Source: Mycobacterium simiae (GTDB taxonomy: Bacteria; Actinomycetota; Actinomycetes; Mycobacteriales; Mycobacteriaceae). From it: 64,000 nucleotides of DNA. The translations under genes and the position numbers were made by a program. The stretch spans positions 806,001 to 870,000 of the forward strand of contig NZ_AP022568.1 of the NCBI RefSeq assembly GCF_010727605.1, in the 5' to 3' direction. Under the pieces are notes generated by a model. It worked only from the letters and a program-made list of their open reading frames with translations. It ran no database searches and was not told where the DNA came from. Within the stretch, counting starts at the first letter, position 1. Every line of letters starts with the position of its first letter. Positions 44,384-54,918 of the stretch are shown here, in pieces.

Positions 44384-46720
44384 GTGAACACCCTGAACAC
44401 CCTCGCCATCGGCGATATCGATCACGCGATCAGCGAGCTCGACACCCTGGAAACCATCGCCGAGCGCGTTCTGTGGCTATCCACGGCGGTGGTCCATCAC
44501 GCCAACCGGGTGCGGCCCAATCCCTCGGGACTGAAGGTGGGCGGTCACCAAGCCTCGAGCGCCTCGATGGTCGCCATCATGACCTCGCTGTGGTTCAGCC
44601 AACTGCAGCCCGGCGACCGGGTGTCGGTGAAACCGCACGCGTCGCCGGTGCTGCACAGCATCAACTACCTGCTAGGCGAGCTGGACGAAAAGTACCTGAC
44701 CACGCTGCGCGAGTTCGGCGGTCTGCAGTCCTACCCCAGCCGCTGGAAGGACCCGGACGTGGTGGACTACTCGACCGGGTCGGTCGGCATCGGCGCCACC
44801 GCCCCGATCTGGGGCACGATGGCTCGCCGCTACGTCAACGCACACCTGGGTGCGGGCGGGCAGGGCCGACAATACTCGCTGGTCGGCGACGCCGAGCTGG
44901 ACGAGGGCGCGGTGTGGGAGGCCATTCTCGATCCGGCAATCGCCGAACTGGGCGAGGTGGTCTGGATCGTCGATCTCAACCGTCAGTCCCTGGACCGGGT
45001 GGTGCCCAACATCGCGGCCCGACGGCTCGAGGCCATGTTCGGCGCGGCGGGCTGGCAGGTCATCACGGTCGACTTCGGCCGCCAGCTCGAGTCGGTGTTC
45101 GCTCTGCCCGGCGGAGATGCGCTGCGGCAGCGGATCATCGCCATGGAGAACCCCGAATACCAACGGTTGCTGCGCTGCGACGCGAACGGGATCCGGCAGC
45201 GCCTGCCCGGTGCGGGTCCCGACAGCGGCGCGATCGCCGGCTTGATCACCACGCTGGACAACGCCACGCTGAGAGCGGCGATCCGCAACCTGGGAGGCCA
45301 CGACCTCGCGGCCCTCACCGCGGCTTACCAGCAGATCGATGACACCCGCCCCACGGTGATCCTGGCGTACACCATCAAGGGCTACGGACTGCCCACCGAG
45401 GGACACCCGCAGAACCATTCGGCACTGCTCACCGAAGATGAATTCGCAGGACTGGCAACGAAACTCGGCATGGACACCGACAACCCGTGGCACCGGTTCA
45501 GCCCGGAGGGCCCGATGGGAAAATTGTGCGCCGCGACCGCGGCACGGTTACGCCGTGACCCCGTCCCGGCACCGGTCGCGCCTGCGGTGCCCACCGACAT
45601 CGGCCGCACCCCGAAGGGCACGTCGACGACGCAGGCCGCGCTCGGTCGCCTGCTGTTGGACCTGACCCGCGAGGCGCCCGACGTGGCCAAGCGCGTCGTC
45701 ACGGTCAGCCCGGACGTCAGTTCCACCACCAACCTGGCCGGATGGGTGAACAAGGTCGGAGTCTGGTCGGCCAGCGAGCGGCGCAACTGGTTCGCCGACG
45801 ACGGACAGACCCTGATGCACTGGAACGAACGCCCGAGCGGGCAGCACATCGAGCTCGGTATCGCCGAGACCAACCTGGTGGGCTTGATCGGCGAACTGGG
45901 CGCCACCTGGAGTCGGTGGGGTGAGCCACTGTTCCCGATCGGCGTGCTCTACGACCCGTTCGTCGAACGTGCGCTGGAGCCATGGTCTTTCGGGATTTAC
46001 GCCGGCGGCCAATCCATTCTCATCGGCACGCCGTCCGGGGTGAGCCTGGCCGCCGAAGGCGGCGCCCACCAGTCCATCAAGACCCCGTCAATCGGGCTCG
46101 AGCAGCCCGGCTGCATCAGCTACGAGCCGGCGTTCGCCATCGATGTCGAGTGGACCTTGCTGGCCAGCATCGCCCGGCTCGGGCGTCCGGACGGCACCTC
46201 GGCGTACCTGAGACTGTCCACCCGCCCGGTCGACCAGACGGCCGCCGCCGTGCCGCAAGACCCCGCGGCTCGGGAACGGCGCCGTCGGCAGGTGGTGGCC
46301 GGCGGTTATCCGTTGCGGCGCAACGATTCCGCGAAAGTCACCATCGCGGCGATGGGCACCATGATCATGGCGGCGCTGGCCGCCGCCGACCGGCTGGCGC
46401 AGCTCGGGGTTGCAGCCGACGTCGTCTGCGTGACCAGTCCGGACTTGCTGTTCCAGGCCTGGCAGGCGCGCCAGGGCCGGGGCAGCGCCGACAGCTGGAT
46501 CCTCGATCAGCTCTTCCCCGGCGACCGGGCGCACCCCATGGTGACCGTCCTGGACGGACATCCCCACACGCTCGCCTTCCTGTCGAACATTCAGCGAGTT
46601 CCGTTGACCGCCTTGGGCGTGCGCACGTTCGGTCAAGCCGGTGGCCTCGACGACGTGTACCGCTACCACGGCATCGATACCGACAGCATCGTGCGCGCCG
46701 CACTCGACATAGCCGGCTGA
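44384..46720 (+). CDS. Pyruvate dehydrogenase E1-like / transketolase-family thiamine diphosphate enzyme
   Basis: 778 residues, homodimeric-type E1 (AceE-like) layout. The N-terminal thiamine-diphosphate domain has GDAELDEGAVWEA followed by IVDLNRQSLD, the GDx-N metal and cofactor motif. The central pyrimidine domain has the catalytic Glu in HIELGIAETNLVGLIGELG, and a transketolase C-terminal domain follows. It is more than 100 residues shorter than AceE proteins (near 890). No E2 or E3 gene is nearby. The start is GTG at 44384 after AGGCAGGA; in-frame codons upstream to 44285 cover the operator region and are not used. It may decarboxylate a 2-oxo acid; the substrate is unknown. It is divergent from its likely regulator and convergent with mas. 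Confidence 0.85.
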   Translation: MNTLNTLAIGDIDHAISELDTLETIAERVLWLSTAVVHHANRVRPNPSGLKVGGHQASSASMVAIMTSLWFSQLQPGDRVSVKPHASPVLHSINYLLGELDEKYLTTLREFGGLQSYPSRWKDPDVVDYSTGSVGIGATAPIWGTMARRYVNAHLGAGGQGRQYSLVGDAELDEGAVWEAILDPAIAELGEVVWIVDLNRQSLDRVVPNIAARRLEAMFGAAGWQVITVDFGRQLESVFALPGGDALRQRIIAMENPEYQRLLRCDANGIRQRLPGAGPDSGAIAGLITTLDNATLRAAIRNLGGHDLAALTAAYQQIDDTRPTVILAYTIKGYGLPTEGHPQNHSALLTEDEFAGLATKLGMDTDNPWHRFSPEGPMGKLCAATAARLRRDPVPAPVAPAVPTDIGRTPKGTSTTQAALGRLLLDLTREAPDVAKRVVTVSPDVSSTTNLAGWVNKVGVWSASERRNWFADDGQTLMHWNERPSGQHIELGIAETNLVGLIGELGATWSRWGEPLFPIGVLYDPFVERALEPWSFGIYAGGQSILIGTPSGVSLAAEGGAHQSIKTPSIGLEQPGCISYEPAFAIDVEWTLLASIARLGRPDGTSAYLRLSTRPVDQTAAAVPQDPAARERRRRQVVAGGYPLRRNDSAKVTIAAMGTMIMAALAAADRLAQLGVAADVVCVTSPDLLFQAWQARQGRGSADSWILDQLFPGDRAHPMVTVLDGHPHTLAFLSNIQRVPLTALGVRTFGQAGGLDDVYRYHGIDTDSIVRAALDIAG

Positions 46721-46751
46721 CCCGAAAGCAGACGCGTGTCGACTGCCCCCG

Positions 46752-49700
46752 TTACGTCGCCGCCAGTGGCGCCTCTTCGGCAGCCAGCGTCTCCGACAGG
46801 TGCAGCCCCAACGCGCGCGCCGAATTGTAGGTGGCGATGGTCTTGGGCGTGACGCGGATGCCGGTCTCGGCTTCGATGCGGGTGCGCAGTTCCAGGTTGC
46901 CCAGCGAGTCCAGCCCGTGCTCGGCGAACGGCCGGTCGGGATCGATGGCACGGCGCAGGATCAGGCCGGTCTGGTCGGCGATGAGACGGCGCAGCCGGGC
47001 CGGCCACTCGCCGGGCGCCAGGGCCCGCAATTCGGCTCGCAACGCAGAGCTTTCGGCACCGTGCTGGTCCCCGGACTGCTGGAAGGCTTCGGCGAACGGG
47101 CTGCGCGCCACCAGTGCGGCCAGCCAGGGCGCACCCGTCGTCGGCACGTAGCCGGTGTAGGTGCGGTCGTAACGCAACAACGTCTCGAACGCCCGCGCTC
47201 CCTCCTCCGGGGCGATCATCGTCGTACGGCCACCGGCCGCCAGGAAGGTGGCGCGGCCGATCTCGCCCCATGCGCCCCACGCGATCGCGTTGGCCGGCAG
47301 GCCCTGGCTGCGGCGCCAGTGCGTGAACGCGTCCAGCCAACTCGATGCCGCGGCGTAGGCACCCTGCCCGGCCGACCCGAACAGCGCGGCCACCGAGGAG
47401 AAGGAGCAGAACCAGTCCAGCGGCTGCCCGGCGGTCGCGCGATGCAAGTTCCACACCCCGTTGACCTTTGGCGCCCAATCCTTGTCGATCAGCTCGTCGG
47501 TAATGTTGGCCAGCACGGCGTCCTCGACGACGGCGGCGGCGTGCAACACCCCACGCAACGACAGACCGGTCGCGGTGGCCGCGGCCACTACCGCGGCGGC
47601 CGTCTCGGCCTCGGCGATATTGCCGCTCTCCACTACGACGTCGGTCCCGTTCGCGCGAAGACGCTCAATCGCCTGACGCGCCTTCGGGGTCGGAGCCGAG
47701 CGAGCCGTCAGCACGATGCGACCGCACCCCGCCTTGGCGATCTGGCCGGCCAAGAACAATCCCAAACCACCCAGACCGCCGGTAACGATGTAGGCGCCGT
47801 CGTTGCGGAACACCGGTGCTCGCTGCGGCGCCAGCACCGCTTCGGTCTGTCCGACCCGGGGCACGGTGAGCACCAGCTTGCCGGTGTGCTCGGCGCCGCT
47901 CATCACCCGGATCGCCGTCGCCGCCTCCGACAGCGGATATTCGGTGCAAGACGGCACCGGCAGGTCTCCGTCGGCGATCCGCTGATACAGCGTGCGCAGC
48001 AGCTGTTGCACCCGGCCCGGGTGAGTGTGCGTGAGCAGCGCCAAGTCGACGGCGTAGAACGACAGGTTGCGGCGGAAGGGGAACAGGCCCAGCCGGGCAT
48101 CGGCGTAGATGTCCCGCTTGCCGATCTCGACGAACCGCCCGCCGTAAGCCAGCAGCTCGATCCCGGCCTGCTGGGCCGCACCGGTCAGCGAGTTCAACAC
48201 GATGTCGACCCCGTAGCCGTCGGTATCGCGGCGGATCTGCTCGGCGAACTCGGTGCTGCGCGAGTCGTAGACGTGCTCAATACCTTTGCTTCGCAACAGC
48301 TCTCGACGCTCGGGACTGCCAGCGGTGGCGAAGATCTCGGCGCCGGCTAGCTTCGCGATCGCGATCGCGGCCTGACCGACGCCGCCGGTGCCGGAGTGAA
48401 TCAGCACCTTGTCCTCGGCCGAGATCCGGGCCAGCTCGGACAACCCGTACCAGGCGGTGCCGTAAGCCGTGGCCGCCGCGGCGGCCTGCACGGTGGACAC
48501 AGCGGCCGGCAGACCGACCACCAATCGGGCATCGCAGGTAACGAACGTGCCCCAGCTACCGTTGCCGAATCCGGAGAAGCCGCCCACCCGGTCCCCGACC
48601 CGCAGGCCGGTGACGCCGTCGCCGACCCGAGTGACCACACCGCCCACGTCGAAGCCCAACTGATGCGGCTGACCCTCCAGATCGGGGTAACGGCCCAGCG
48701 CCGCAAGCACTTCGGCGAAGTTGACGCTGGACGCCTCGACCGCGATCTCCACCTCCCCGACACCGGGTGCGGTGCGGTCGAACGCGACGAACTCCAGGGT
48801 CTGCAGGTCGCCGGGGTGGCGCACCAGCGCGCGCAGCTGCTCGGTCTCGTGGTGGACCGTGGTCGTCCGGCGTTCGTCGGCCCCCAGCGGAGTGCACCGC
48901 AGCCGGGCCGTATACCACTGGCCGCCACGCCAGGCGGTTTCATCCTCGGCCGTACCGGACCGGAGTTCCTGGGCGACCAGCTCGATGTCCTCGTCGTCGG
49001 CCAGGTCGATCTGGGTGGTGTGCAGTTGCGGGTTCTCCGCGCCCACCACGCGCAGCAGGCCACGCAGCCCAGCCTGCACCAGGTTGGGCTGGTCATCGCC
49101 CAGCACGAGTTGAGCCCGCCGGGTCAGGACGTAGAGCCGCGGCGGCTTGGCCGACATTTCCGGCAGTTCGCGGATCATGCGGACCAGGTGGCGCACCTGC
49201 TCGCGGCCCTGCAGCAACCCCTGCTCGTCGGGTGGACCGGCCGGTGGCGGGCACACGATCACCACACCCTCGATGCCACCGCGCACCGCCGCGGACAGCT
49301 CCGCGATCTTGGCGGAGTGGTCGGCCTGCTGCGGCCAGGTCAGCGGGCAGGGTTGGGCAGCAAGCGATTTCAGCGCGTCGGCGAGGCGGGAGCCCAGCAG
49401 GTCCGCCTCGGCGGTGGTGATCAACAGCCAATTGCCCACCGGTCTTTCGGGCGCGGCCGGCAACGTCTGTCGCTGCCACTCGACCGTCAACAGCCGCTCG
49501 GTCATCAACTGCTCGGCGCCGCCGCCACTGGCCGCCATGCGCAGGCCTTCGACGGCCAGCACCATGGCGCCGGTCTCGTCGAGCAAATCCAGGTCCACCT
49601 CGAGGGCCGACTCGCTCGCCGACACGATGCGCGCGTGGCAGTAGCGCGTGCCGCGGGCCGGCGCGTACCGACGCAACCGCGCCACGCTCACCGGCAGCAG

Positions 49701-52700
49701 CAAGCCGACTTGCGCCGCGTCCTTGATGGCGGGGTGGGCCAGCACCGTCTGGAAACAAGCGTCCAGCAGGGCCGGATGAACGCCATAGCTGCCCTGCTGG
49801 GAACGGACCACCCTGGGCACCTCCACCTCGGCCACGACGCTGCGGCTCTTGCCTTCCGCGTTGTATGCCGAGACCAGGCCGGCGAAGGCGGGGCCGTAAT
49901 CGACGCCACGCTCGGCGAACGAGCATCGCAGCGCGACCCCGTCCGTGCGCCGCGGGTGGGTGGCCAGCAGGGTCGCGATGTCGCGGCGCTGCGGTTTTTC
50001 CTCGGCGCTCGCGTCGCCGGTGCGGCACAACTGTGCGGTCGCGGTCCGGGACCGTTCGCCGTCGCGGTCGGTGTCCACCGCGAACTCGGCGACGCCGGCG
50101 TCCTTGATCGAAGCCACTGCGCTGACCGGGGTTTCGTCGTCCATCAGCAACATCTGCTCGAACCGGACATTGCGCACCTCGGCATCGGGTCCGAAGATCT
50201 CGGCCGCCCCGGCCAGCGCCATTTCGCAAAAACCCGCGCCCGGGAACACCGCGACGCCATTTACTTGGTGCTCGGCCAACCACGGCAGCGCCACGGTGCC
50301 GATCTCGCCCTGCCAGGCGTGCCGCTGCGGCTCCTCAGGCAGCCGGACGTGTGCACCGAGCAGTGGGTGCACCGCGACGGTGCACTCACCGCGCCTCGCC
50401 GACTCGTCGGCCTCGACCAACAGCCGTTGCCGGGTCCAGGTCGGCAGCGGCGCATCCACCAGCCGGCCAGCCGGATACAGCGCGGCGAAATCGATTGCGG
50501 CACCGGCGCTGTAGAGATCTGCCAGAAAACCGAGCAGGCCGTGCGGGGCCGGTTGCTCACGGCGCATGCCGGCCAACGCGTGCACGACGACGTCGGCCGC
50601 GGCAGCGGTCTGTTCCACCGCACGAGTCAGCAGCGGGTGCGGCGACGGCTCCCCGAACACCCGGTGACCGTCGTCCAAGGCGGCGTGCACGGCGGCGGCG
50701 AACTTCACCGACTGGCGCAGGTTGTGCACCCAGTAGCCGGCGTCGAAAGCCGGTGCGCTACGCGGATCATCCAGCGTCGCAGAGTAATACGGCACCTTCG
50801 GCACGTCCGGCGTGAGGTCGGCGAGCCGCACGGCCAGGTCGGCCAGGATCGGGTCCACCTGCGACGAATGCGACGCGACGTCCACGGCCACCTCGCGGGC
50901 CATCACGTCGCGGGCCTCCCACCCGGCGACCAGATCGCGAACCCGCTGGGCAGCGCCGCCAATTACGACGGAGTTCGGCGAGGCGATCACCGACACCACG
51001 ACGTCGCCGATGCCGCGGGCCGCCAACTCGTCGCGCACCTGCTGGGCGGGCAGCTCCACCGTCGCCATCGCCCCGGCGCCCGCCACCCGCGACATCAGCT
51101 CGGAGCGCCGGCAGATCACCTTGACGCCGTCGGGTAGCGACAGCGCACCGGCGACGACGGCCGCGGCGATCTCGCCCATCGAATGCCCGATGACCGCGCC
51201 GGGCTGCACGCCGTGGGACCGCATCGCCTCGGCCATGGCGACCTGGAAGGCGAACAGCGTGGGTTGCACCCGACCGATGCCGGTCACCGTTTCCGGTACC
51301 GACATCGCTTCGGTGACCGAGAACCCGGACTCCGCCGCAATCAGGGGCTCGGCCTGGGCGACGGTCGCCGCGAACGCCGGCTCCTTGGCCAGCAGCTCGG
51401 CCCCCATCGCCGCCCACTGCGAGCCCTGCCCGGAGAAGGTCCACACCGGCCCACGGTCGTCGCGCCCGGCAGCCGGCGGGTAAGGCGTTTCACTGCAGGC
51501 GATTTCGCGCAGCCGTGCAGTCAGCTCGTCGAGGTTGTTCCCCGCGACCACCGCGGTGCGCACCCTCCGGTGGCCGCGCCGGCGCCCCAGGGTGTAAGCC
51601 AGGTCCGCGGCATACACGCCGGCCTTATTAGCGGCCAGCCAGTCGGCGAGCCGCCCCGCGGTGCGGCGCAGCTCGCCGGCCGACGTCGACGACAGCGGCA
51701 AGACGAGGGCATCGGGCGCGGGGCGCACAGAGAGCTCGGCGGGGCCGTCGGGTGCCTGCTCTAGGACGGCGTGCACATTGGTGCCCGACATCCCGAACGA
51801 CGTCACTCCGACCCGTCGCGGCACCGGGCCCTGCGCGTCGCGTTTGTCCGGCCACGGCGTAACCTCTTGCGGCACAAACAGTCCGGTGTCGATGCGGGCG
51901 AGTTCGTCGGGCAGACGGGTGAAGTGCGCCATCGGCGGCACCACACCGTGGTGTAACTCGAGGACGGCCTTGACCAATCCGACGGCGCCGGCGGCCGCCT
52001 CGGTATGGCCCACATTGCTCTTGGCCGAGCCAAGCGCGACCCGGTTACCGGAGGCACCGTAAACCTCTGCCAGGCTGGTGAATTCGAGCGGGTCGCCCTT
52101 CGGTGTCCCGGTGCCGTGCGCTTCCACCACGCCTACCGTCGACGGATCGACTCCGGCCGCCGCCAATGCCGCCCGGTATACCGCGGCCTGGGCAACCGAG
52201 GACGGCGTGGTGATGGTCTCGGACCGGCCGTCCTGATTCGCCGCGGTGCCGCGCACCACCGCAAGGATCCGGTCGCCGTCGCGCACAGCGTCGGACAACC
52301 GCTTGAGCACCACCACCGCGCACCCGTCGGAACGGACGAATCCGTCGGCGGCGACGTCGAACGTGTGGCAGCGGCCGGTCGGCGAGAGCATGCCCTGGCC
52401 CGACGCCGACGTCGACACCCGCGGGTCCAGCACCAGCATCGCGCCCCCGGCCAAGGCCATGTCGCTCTCACCGCTGTCGAGACTCCGGCAAGCCAGGTGC
52501 ACGGCGAGCAGACCCGACGAACACGACGTGTCCATCGTGATGGCCGGGCCCAGCAGCCCCAGCCCGTAGGCGATGCGCCCGGAGGCCATGCTGAACGGGG
52601 TGCAGGTGTAGCCGTAGGCGTCGCCCAGCACGCCGGCGTCGCCGGTCATCAGCGTGTAGTCCTGCTGGCAGAGCCCGACGAACACGCCGGTGCGCGAGCC

Positions 52701-53051
52701 GCTCAGCGATGCCGGCACGATGCCGGCGTGCTCGATCGCTTCCCAGGACGTCTCCAGCAGCAATCGGTGCTGCGGATCGATGGCAGTCGCCTCGCGTTCC
52801 CCGAAACCGAAGAAGGCGGCGTCGAAGCCCCCGACGTCGTCGATGAAGCCGCCCCAGCGTGACACCGACCGATCGGGGACTCCGCGCTCGGGGTCGTAGT
52901 GCTCCTCGACGTTCCACCGTTCGGGCGGGATGTCGGTCACCAGGTCGTCGCCACGTAGCAGCGCTTGCCAGAACCCGTCCGGTGAGTCGATACCGCCGGG
53001 GAGCCGGCAGCCCATCCCGATGACCGCAATGGGCGTAACACGCGACTGCAT
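46752..53051 (-). CDS. mas: Mycocerosic acid synthase (KS-AT-DH-ER-KR-ACP)
   Basis: 2099 residues, an iterative PKS that elongates fatty acids with methylmalonyl-CoA to the tri- and tetramethyl-branched mycocerosic acids. The KS (about 8-430) has Cys in [12 protein letters not shown] and His in EAHGTGT. The AT (about 530-850) has GHSMGE and the methylmalonyl-type VASH motif ([11 protein letters not shown]). The DH has [16 protein letters not shown]. The ER has [10 protein letters not shown]. The KR (about 1770-1950) has GGLGGLG. The ACP has HGLDSLGNL. The domain order and length match M. tuberculosis Mas (2111). The ATG at 53051 has GACGAGG upstream. It is convergent with the E1-like gene, with a 31-base gap. 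fadD28 is not found upstream. Confidence 0.95.
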   Translation of the reverse strand: MQSRVTPIAVIGMGCRLPGGIDSPDGFWQALLRGDDLVTDIPPERWNVEEHYDPERGVPDRSVSRWGGFIDDVGGFDAAFFGFGEREATAIDPQHRLLLETSWEAIEHAGIVPASLSGSRTGVFVGLCQQDYTLMTGDAGVLGDAYGYTCTPFSMASGRIAYGLGLLGPAITMDTSCSSGLLAVHLACRSLDSGESDMALAGGAMLVLDPRVSTSASGQGMLSPTGRCHTFDVAADGFVRSDGCAVVVLKRLSDAVRDGDRILAVVRGTAANQDGRSETITTPSSVAQAAVYRAALAAAGVDPSTVGVVEAHGTGTPKGDPLEFTSLAEVYGASGNRVALGSAKSNVGHTEAAAGAVGLVKAVLELHHGVVPPMAHFTRLPDELARIDTGLFVPQEVTPWPDKRDAQGPVPRRVGVTSFGMSGTNVHAVLEQAPDGPAELSVRPAPDALVLPLSSTSAGELRRTAGRLADWLAANKAGVYAADLAYTLGRRRGHRRVRTAVVAGNNLDELTARLREIACSETPYPPAAGRDDRGPVWTFSGQGSQWAAMGAELLAKEPAFAATVAQAEPLIAAESGFSVTEAMSVPETVTGIGRVQPTLFAFQVAMAEAMRSHGVQPGAVIGHSMGEIAAAVVAGALSLPDGVKVICRRSELMSRVAGAGAMATVELPAQQVRDELAARGIGDVVVSVIASPNSVVIGGAAQRVRDLVAGWEARDVMAREVAVDVASHSSQVDPILADLAVRLADLTPDVPKVPYYSATLDDPRSAPAFDAGYWVHNLRQSVKFAAAVHAALDDGHRVFGEPSPHPLLTRAVEQTAAAADVVVHALAGMRREQPAPHGLLGFLADLYSAGAAIDFAALYPAGRLVDAPLPTWTRQRLLVEADESARRGECTVAVHPLLGAHVRLPEEPQRHAWQGEIGTVALPWLAEHQVNGVAVFPGAGFCEMALAGAAEIFGPDAEVRNVRFEQMLLMDDETPVSAVASIKDAGVAEFAVDTDRDGERSRTATAQLCRTGDASAEEKPQRRDIATLLATHPRRTDGVALRCSFAERGVDYGPAFAGLVSAYNAEGKSRSVVAEVEVPRVVRSQQGSYGVHPALLDACFQTVLAHPAIKDAAQVGLLLPVSVARLRRYAPARGTRYCHARIVSASESALEVDLDLLDETGAMVLAVEGLRMAASGGGAEQLMTERLLTVEWQRQTLPAAPERPVGNWLLITTAEADLLGSRLADALKSLAAQPCPLTWPQQADHSAKIAELSAAVRGGIEGVVIVCPPPAGPPDEQGLLQGREQVRHLVRMIRELPEMSAKPPRLYVLTRRAQLVLGDDQPNLVQAGLRGLLRVVGAENPQLHTTQIDLADDEDIELVAQELRSGTAEDETAWRGGQWYTARLRCTPLGADERRTTTVHHETEQLRALVRHPGDLQTLEFVAFDRTAPGVGEVEIAVEASSVNFAEVLAALGRYPDLEGQPHQLGFDVGGVVTRVGDGVTGLRVGDRVGGFSGFGNGSWGTFVTCDARLVVGLPAAVSTVQAAAAATAYGTAWYGLSELARISAEDKVLIHSGTGGVGQAAIAIAKLAGAEIFATAGSPERRELLRSKGIEHVYDSRSTEFAEQIRRDTDGYGVDIVLNSLTGAAQQAGIELLAYGGRFVEIGKRDIYADARLGLFPFRRNLSFYAVDLALLTHTHPGRVQQLLRTLYQRIADGDLPVPSCTEYPLSEAATAIRVMSGAEHTGKLVLTVPRVGQTEAVLAPQRAPVFRNDGAYIVTGGLGGLGLFLAGQIAKAGCGRIVLTARSAPTPKARQAIERLRANGTDVVVESGNIAEAETAAAVVAAATATGLSLRGVLHAAAVVEDAVLANITDELIDKDWAPKVNGVWNLHRATAGQPLDWFCSFSSVAALFGSAGQGAYAAASSWLDAFTHWRRSQGLPANAIAWGAWGEIGRATFLAAGGRTTMIAPEEGARAFETLLRYDRTYTGYVPTTGAPWLAALVARSPFAEAFQQSGDQHGAESSALRAELRALAPGEWPARLRRLIADQTGLILRRAIDPDRPFAEHGLDSLGNLELRTRIEAETGIRVTPKTIATYNSARALGLHLSETLAAEEAPLAAT

Positions 53052-53326
53052 CGCCGTTCGTACCTCGTCTCAGCTCTGCCGGCGGCGCCTCCCCCAGCAC
53101 CACCAGATGTCGATACGCGCAACGGAACCCCCGTAGCAGCGCTCGCAGAACCACTAATCCGGGTATCGACACGGAAATATTCGAACCGCACCAGCTTAGA
53201 CGCCGGTCCCCGCGGTGGCGCGGGAATGGAGGAATTGTTCACTCACCCGACGGGGGCAGCCACCAAGAGGGCGCGCGCGACCCCGTTGGGCGATAATCAC
53301 CGCAGCACGCACCCACGGAGGCCGAA
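53052..53326. other. Divergent intergenic region between mas and the permease gene
   Basis: 275 bases without a supported gene. They should contain the mas promoter (minus strand) and that of the DUF318 permease (plus strand). A locally A/T-rich patch (GGAAATATTCGAA, about 53174-53186) is the likeliest promoter core for mas. I see no Zur-type or DtxR-type palindrome here. Confidence 0.4.
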
Positions 53327-54499
53327 GTGACCAGCAAAGCACTAGCGGCCCTGGGCCACGCCCTCGCGCTGGCGGGATCGATGACGTGGGAGATCACCTG
53401 GGCGCTGATCCTGGGCTTTCTGCTCTCCGCGGTGGTGCAGGCGGTGGTGCGCCGGTCGACGATCGTGAGCCTGATGGGCGACGACCGGCCCCGCACGCTG
53501 GCGGTGGCGGCCGGACTGGGCGCGGCCTCGTCGTCGTGTTCGTATGCTTCGGTGGCGCTGGCCCGGTCGCTGTTCCGCAAGGGCGCCGACTTCACCGCGG
53601 CGATGGCGTTCGAGATCGGCTCCACCAATCTCGTGGTCGAGCTGGGCATCATCCTCGCGTTGTTGATGGGCTGGCAGTTCACCGCCGCGGAGTTCGTCGG
53701 CGGACCGATCATGATCGTGGTGCTGGCGGTGCTGTTCCGGCTGTTCGTGCGGTCCCGGCTCGTCGACGCGGCCCGCGTCCAGGCCGAGCGCGGCCTCGCC
53801 GGTTCGATGGAAGGCCACGCCGCGATGGACATGTCGATCAAGCGGGACGGGTCGTTTGCGCAACGGTTGTGCTCCGCAGAGGGTTTCACCTCGGTGTCGC
53901 ACGTGTTCGTCATGGAGTGGTTGGCGATCTTGCGCGATCTGGTGCTGGGTCTGTTGATCGCGGGCGCCATCGCGGCGTGGGTTCCCGAATCCTTCTGGCA
54001 GGGTTTCTTTTTGGCCAACCATCCCGGCGCGGCGGCGCTGTGGGGCCCGATCGTCGGGCCGGTCGTGGCGATCGTGTCGTTCGTGTGCTCGATCGGGAAC
54101 GTGCCGCTGGCCGCGGTGCTGTGGAACGGCGGCATCAGCTTCGGTGGTGTCGTCGCGTTCATCTTCGCCGACCTGATCATCCTGCCGATCCTGAACATCT
54201 ACCGGAAGTATTACGGCGCCAGGATGATGCTGACGATCCTGGCAACCTTCTACCTCGCCATGGTCGTCGCCGGCTACTCTGTCGAATTGCTGTTCGGCGC
54301 AACGAATCTCATCCCCCACCAGCGCAATGCCACCGTCATGGAGGCGGCCGTGTCGTGGAACTACACCACCTGGCTCAACATCGTGTTCCTGGCGATCGCG
54401 GTCGTGCTGGTCGCCCGGTTCGTCACCTCCGGCGGACTGCCGATGCTGCGGATGATGGGCGGCTCCCCCGAATCAGAACCCGGCGACCACCACCACTGA
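53327..54499 (+). CDS. DUF318/ArsP-type membrane permease
   Basis: 390 residues with about eight to ten hydrophobic segments in two blocks (about 15-150 and 200-380), the DUF318/YraQ/ArsP_1 permease pattern. Each half has a Gly-Ala-Ser-rich re-entrant motif: GAASSSCSYASVALARSLFR and VSFVCSIGNVPLAAVLWNGG. The C terminus ends GDHHH. Family members export trivalent arsenicals or are proposed metal transporters. The CSCG-type metal motif of some relatives is not present. The start is GTG at 53327. It ends five bases before the convergent zur gene, so a metal-related role is plausible from context. The substrate is unknown. Confidence 0.8.
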   Translation: MTSKALAALGHALALAGSMTWEITWALILGFLLSAVVQAVVRRSTIVSLMGDDRPRTLAVAAGLGAASSSCSYASVALARSLFRKGADFTAAMAFEIGSTNLVVELGIILALLMGWQFTAAEFVGGPIMIVVLAVLFRLFVRSRLVDAARVQAERGLAGSMEGHAAMDMSIKRDGSFAQRLCSAEGFTSVSHVFVMEWLAILRDLVLGLLIAGAIAAWVPESFWQGFFLANHPGAAALWGPIVGPVVAIVSFVCSIGNVPLAAVLWNGGISFGGVVAFIFADLIILPILNIYRKYYGARMMLTILATFYLAMVVAGYSVELLFGATNLIPHQRNATVMEAAVSWNYTTWLNIVFLAIAVVLVARFVTSGGLPMLRMMGGSPESEPGDHHH

Positions 54500-54504
54500 G
54501 CACG

Positions 54505-54918
54505 TCAGGTGTCGACGCATTGGGGGCAGGTGCCGTAGAAGTCGATCTGGTGGGCGACCTCGGTGAAGCGGTGTTGCTGGGCGAGTTGACTGGTGAGGCA
54601 TTCGACGTCGTCGACGGTGAACCCGATGGCGAGCCCGCACTGCCGGCACAGCAAGTAGTGTCGATGCTCGGACGTGGTGCGCAGCCGATACAGCATCTCG
54701 CCGTCCTCGGCGCGCTGGGTTTCCACCATCTCCAGGCCGGCGAACGCGTGCAGGATGCGGTACACGGTCACCAGTCCGACCCGGACGCCGTCGTCTTGGC
54801 GAAGCTCGAGATGCAGTTGTTGGGCACTACGGAAGCGGTCGCTGCGCTGCAGCAGGTCCAGCACGGCTCGCTGCTGGGCGGTCATGCGCGAGCGGTGTAG
54901 TAGCCGCGGCGACGGCAT
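54505..54918 (-). CDS. zur: Fur-family regulator, probable zinc repressor Zur
   Basis: 137 residues. The N-terminal winged helix has TAQQRAVLDLLQRSDRFRSAQQLH and the recognition helix segment VGLVTVYRILHAFA. The dimerisation domain carries a metal-site RTTSEHRHYLLCRQCG and a final FYGTCPQC, giving the two CxxC pairs of a structural Zn site. Conserved residues match mycobacterial FurB/Zur. The start at 54918 is chosen because it follows GAGGAG at 9 bases. It overlaps the upstream permease gene by 92 bases. It is the last gene of the znu operon, which has a Zur-type box at its front, so feedback control is likely. Confidence 0.9.
   Translation of the reverse strand: MPSPRLLHRSRMTAQQRAVLDLLQRSDRFRSAQQLHLELRQDDGVRVGLVTVYRILHAFAGLEMVETQRAEDGEMLYRLRTTSEHRHYLLCRQCGLAIGFTVDDVECLTSQLAQQHRFTEVAHQIDFYGTCPQCVDT

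Noticed and set aside
46721..46751. A terminator between the E1-like gene and mas.
   Set aside because: The 31-base gap has no convincing inverted repeat.
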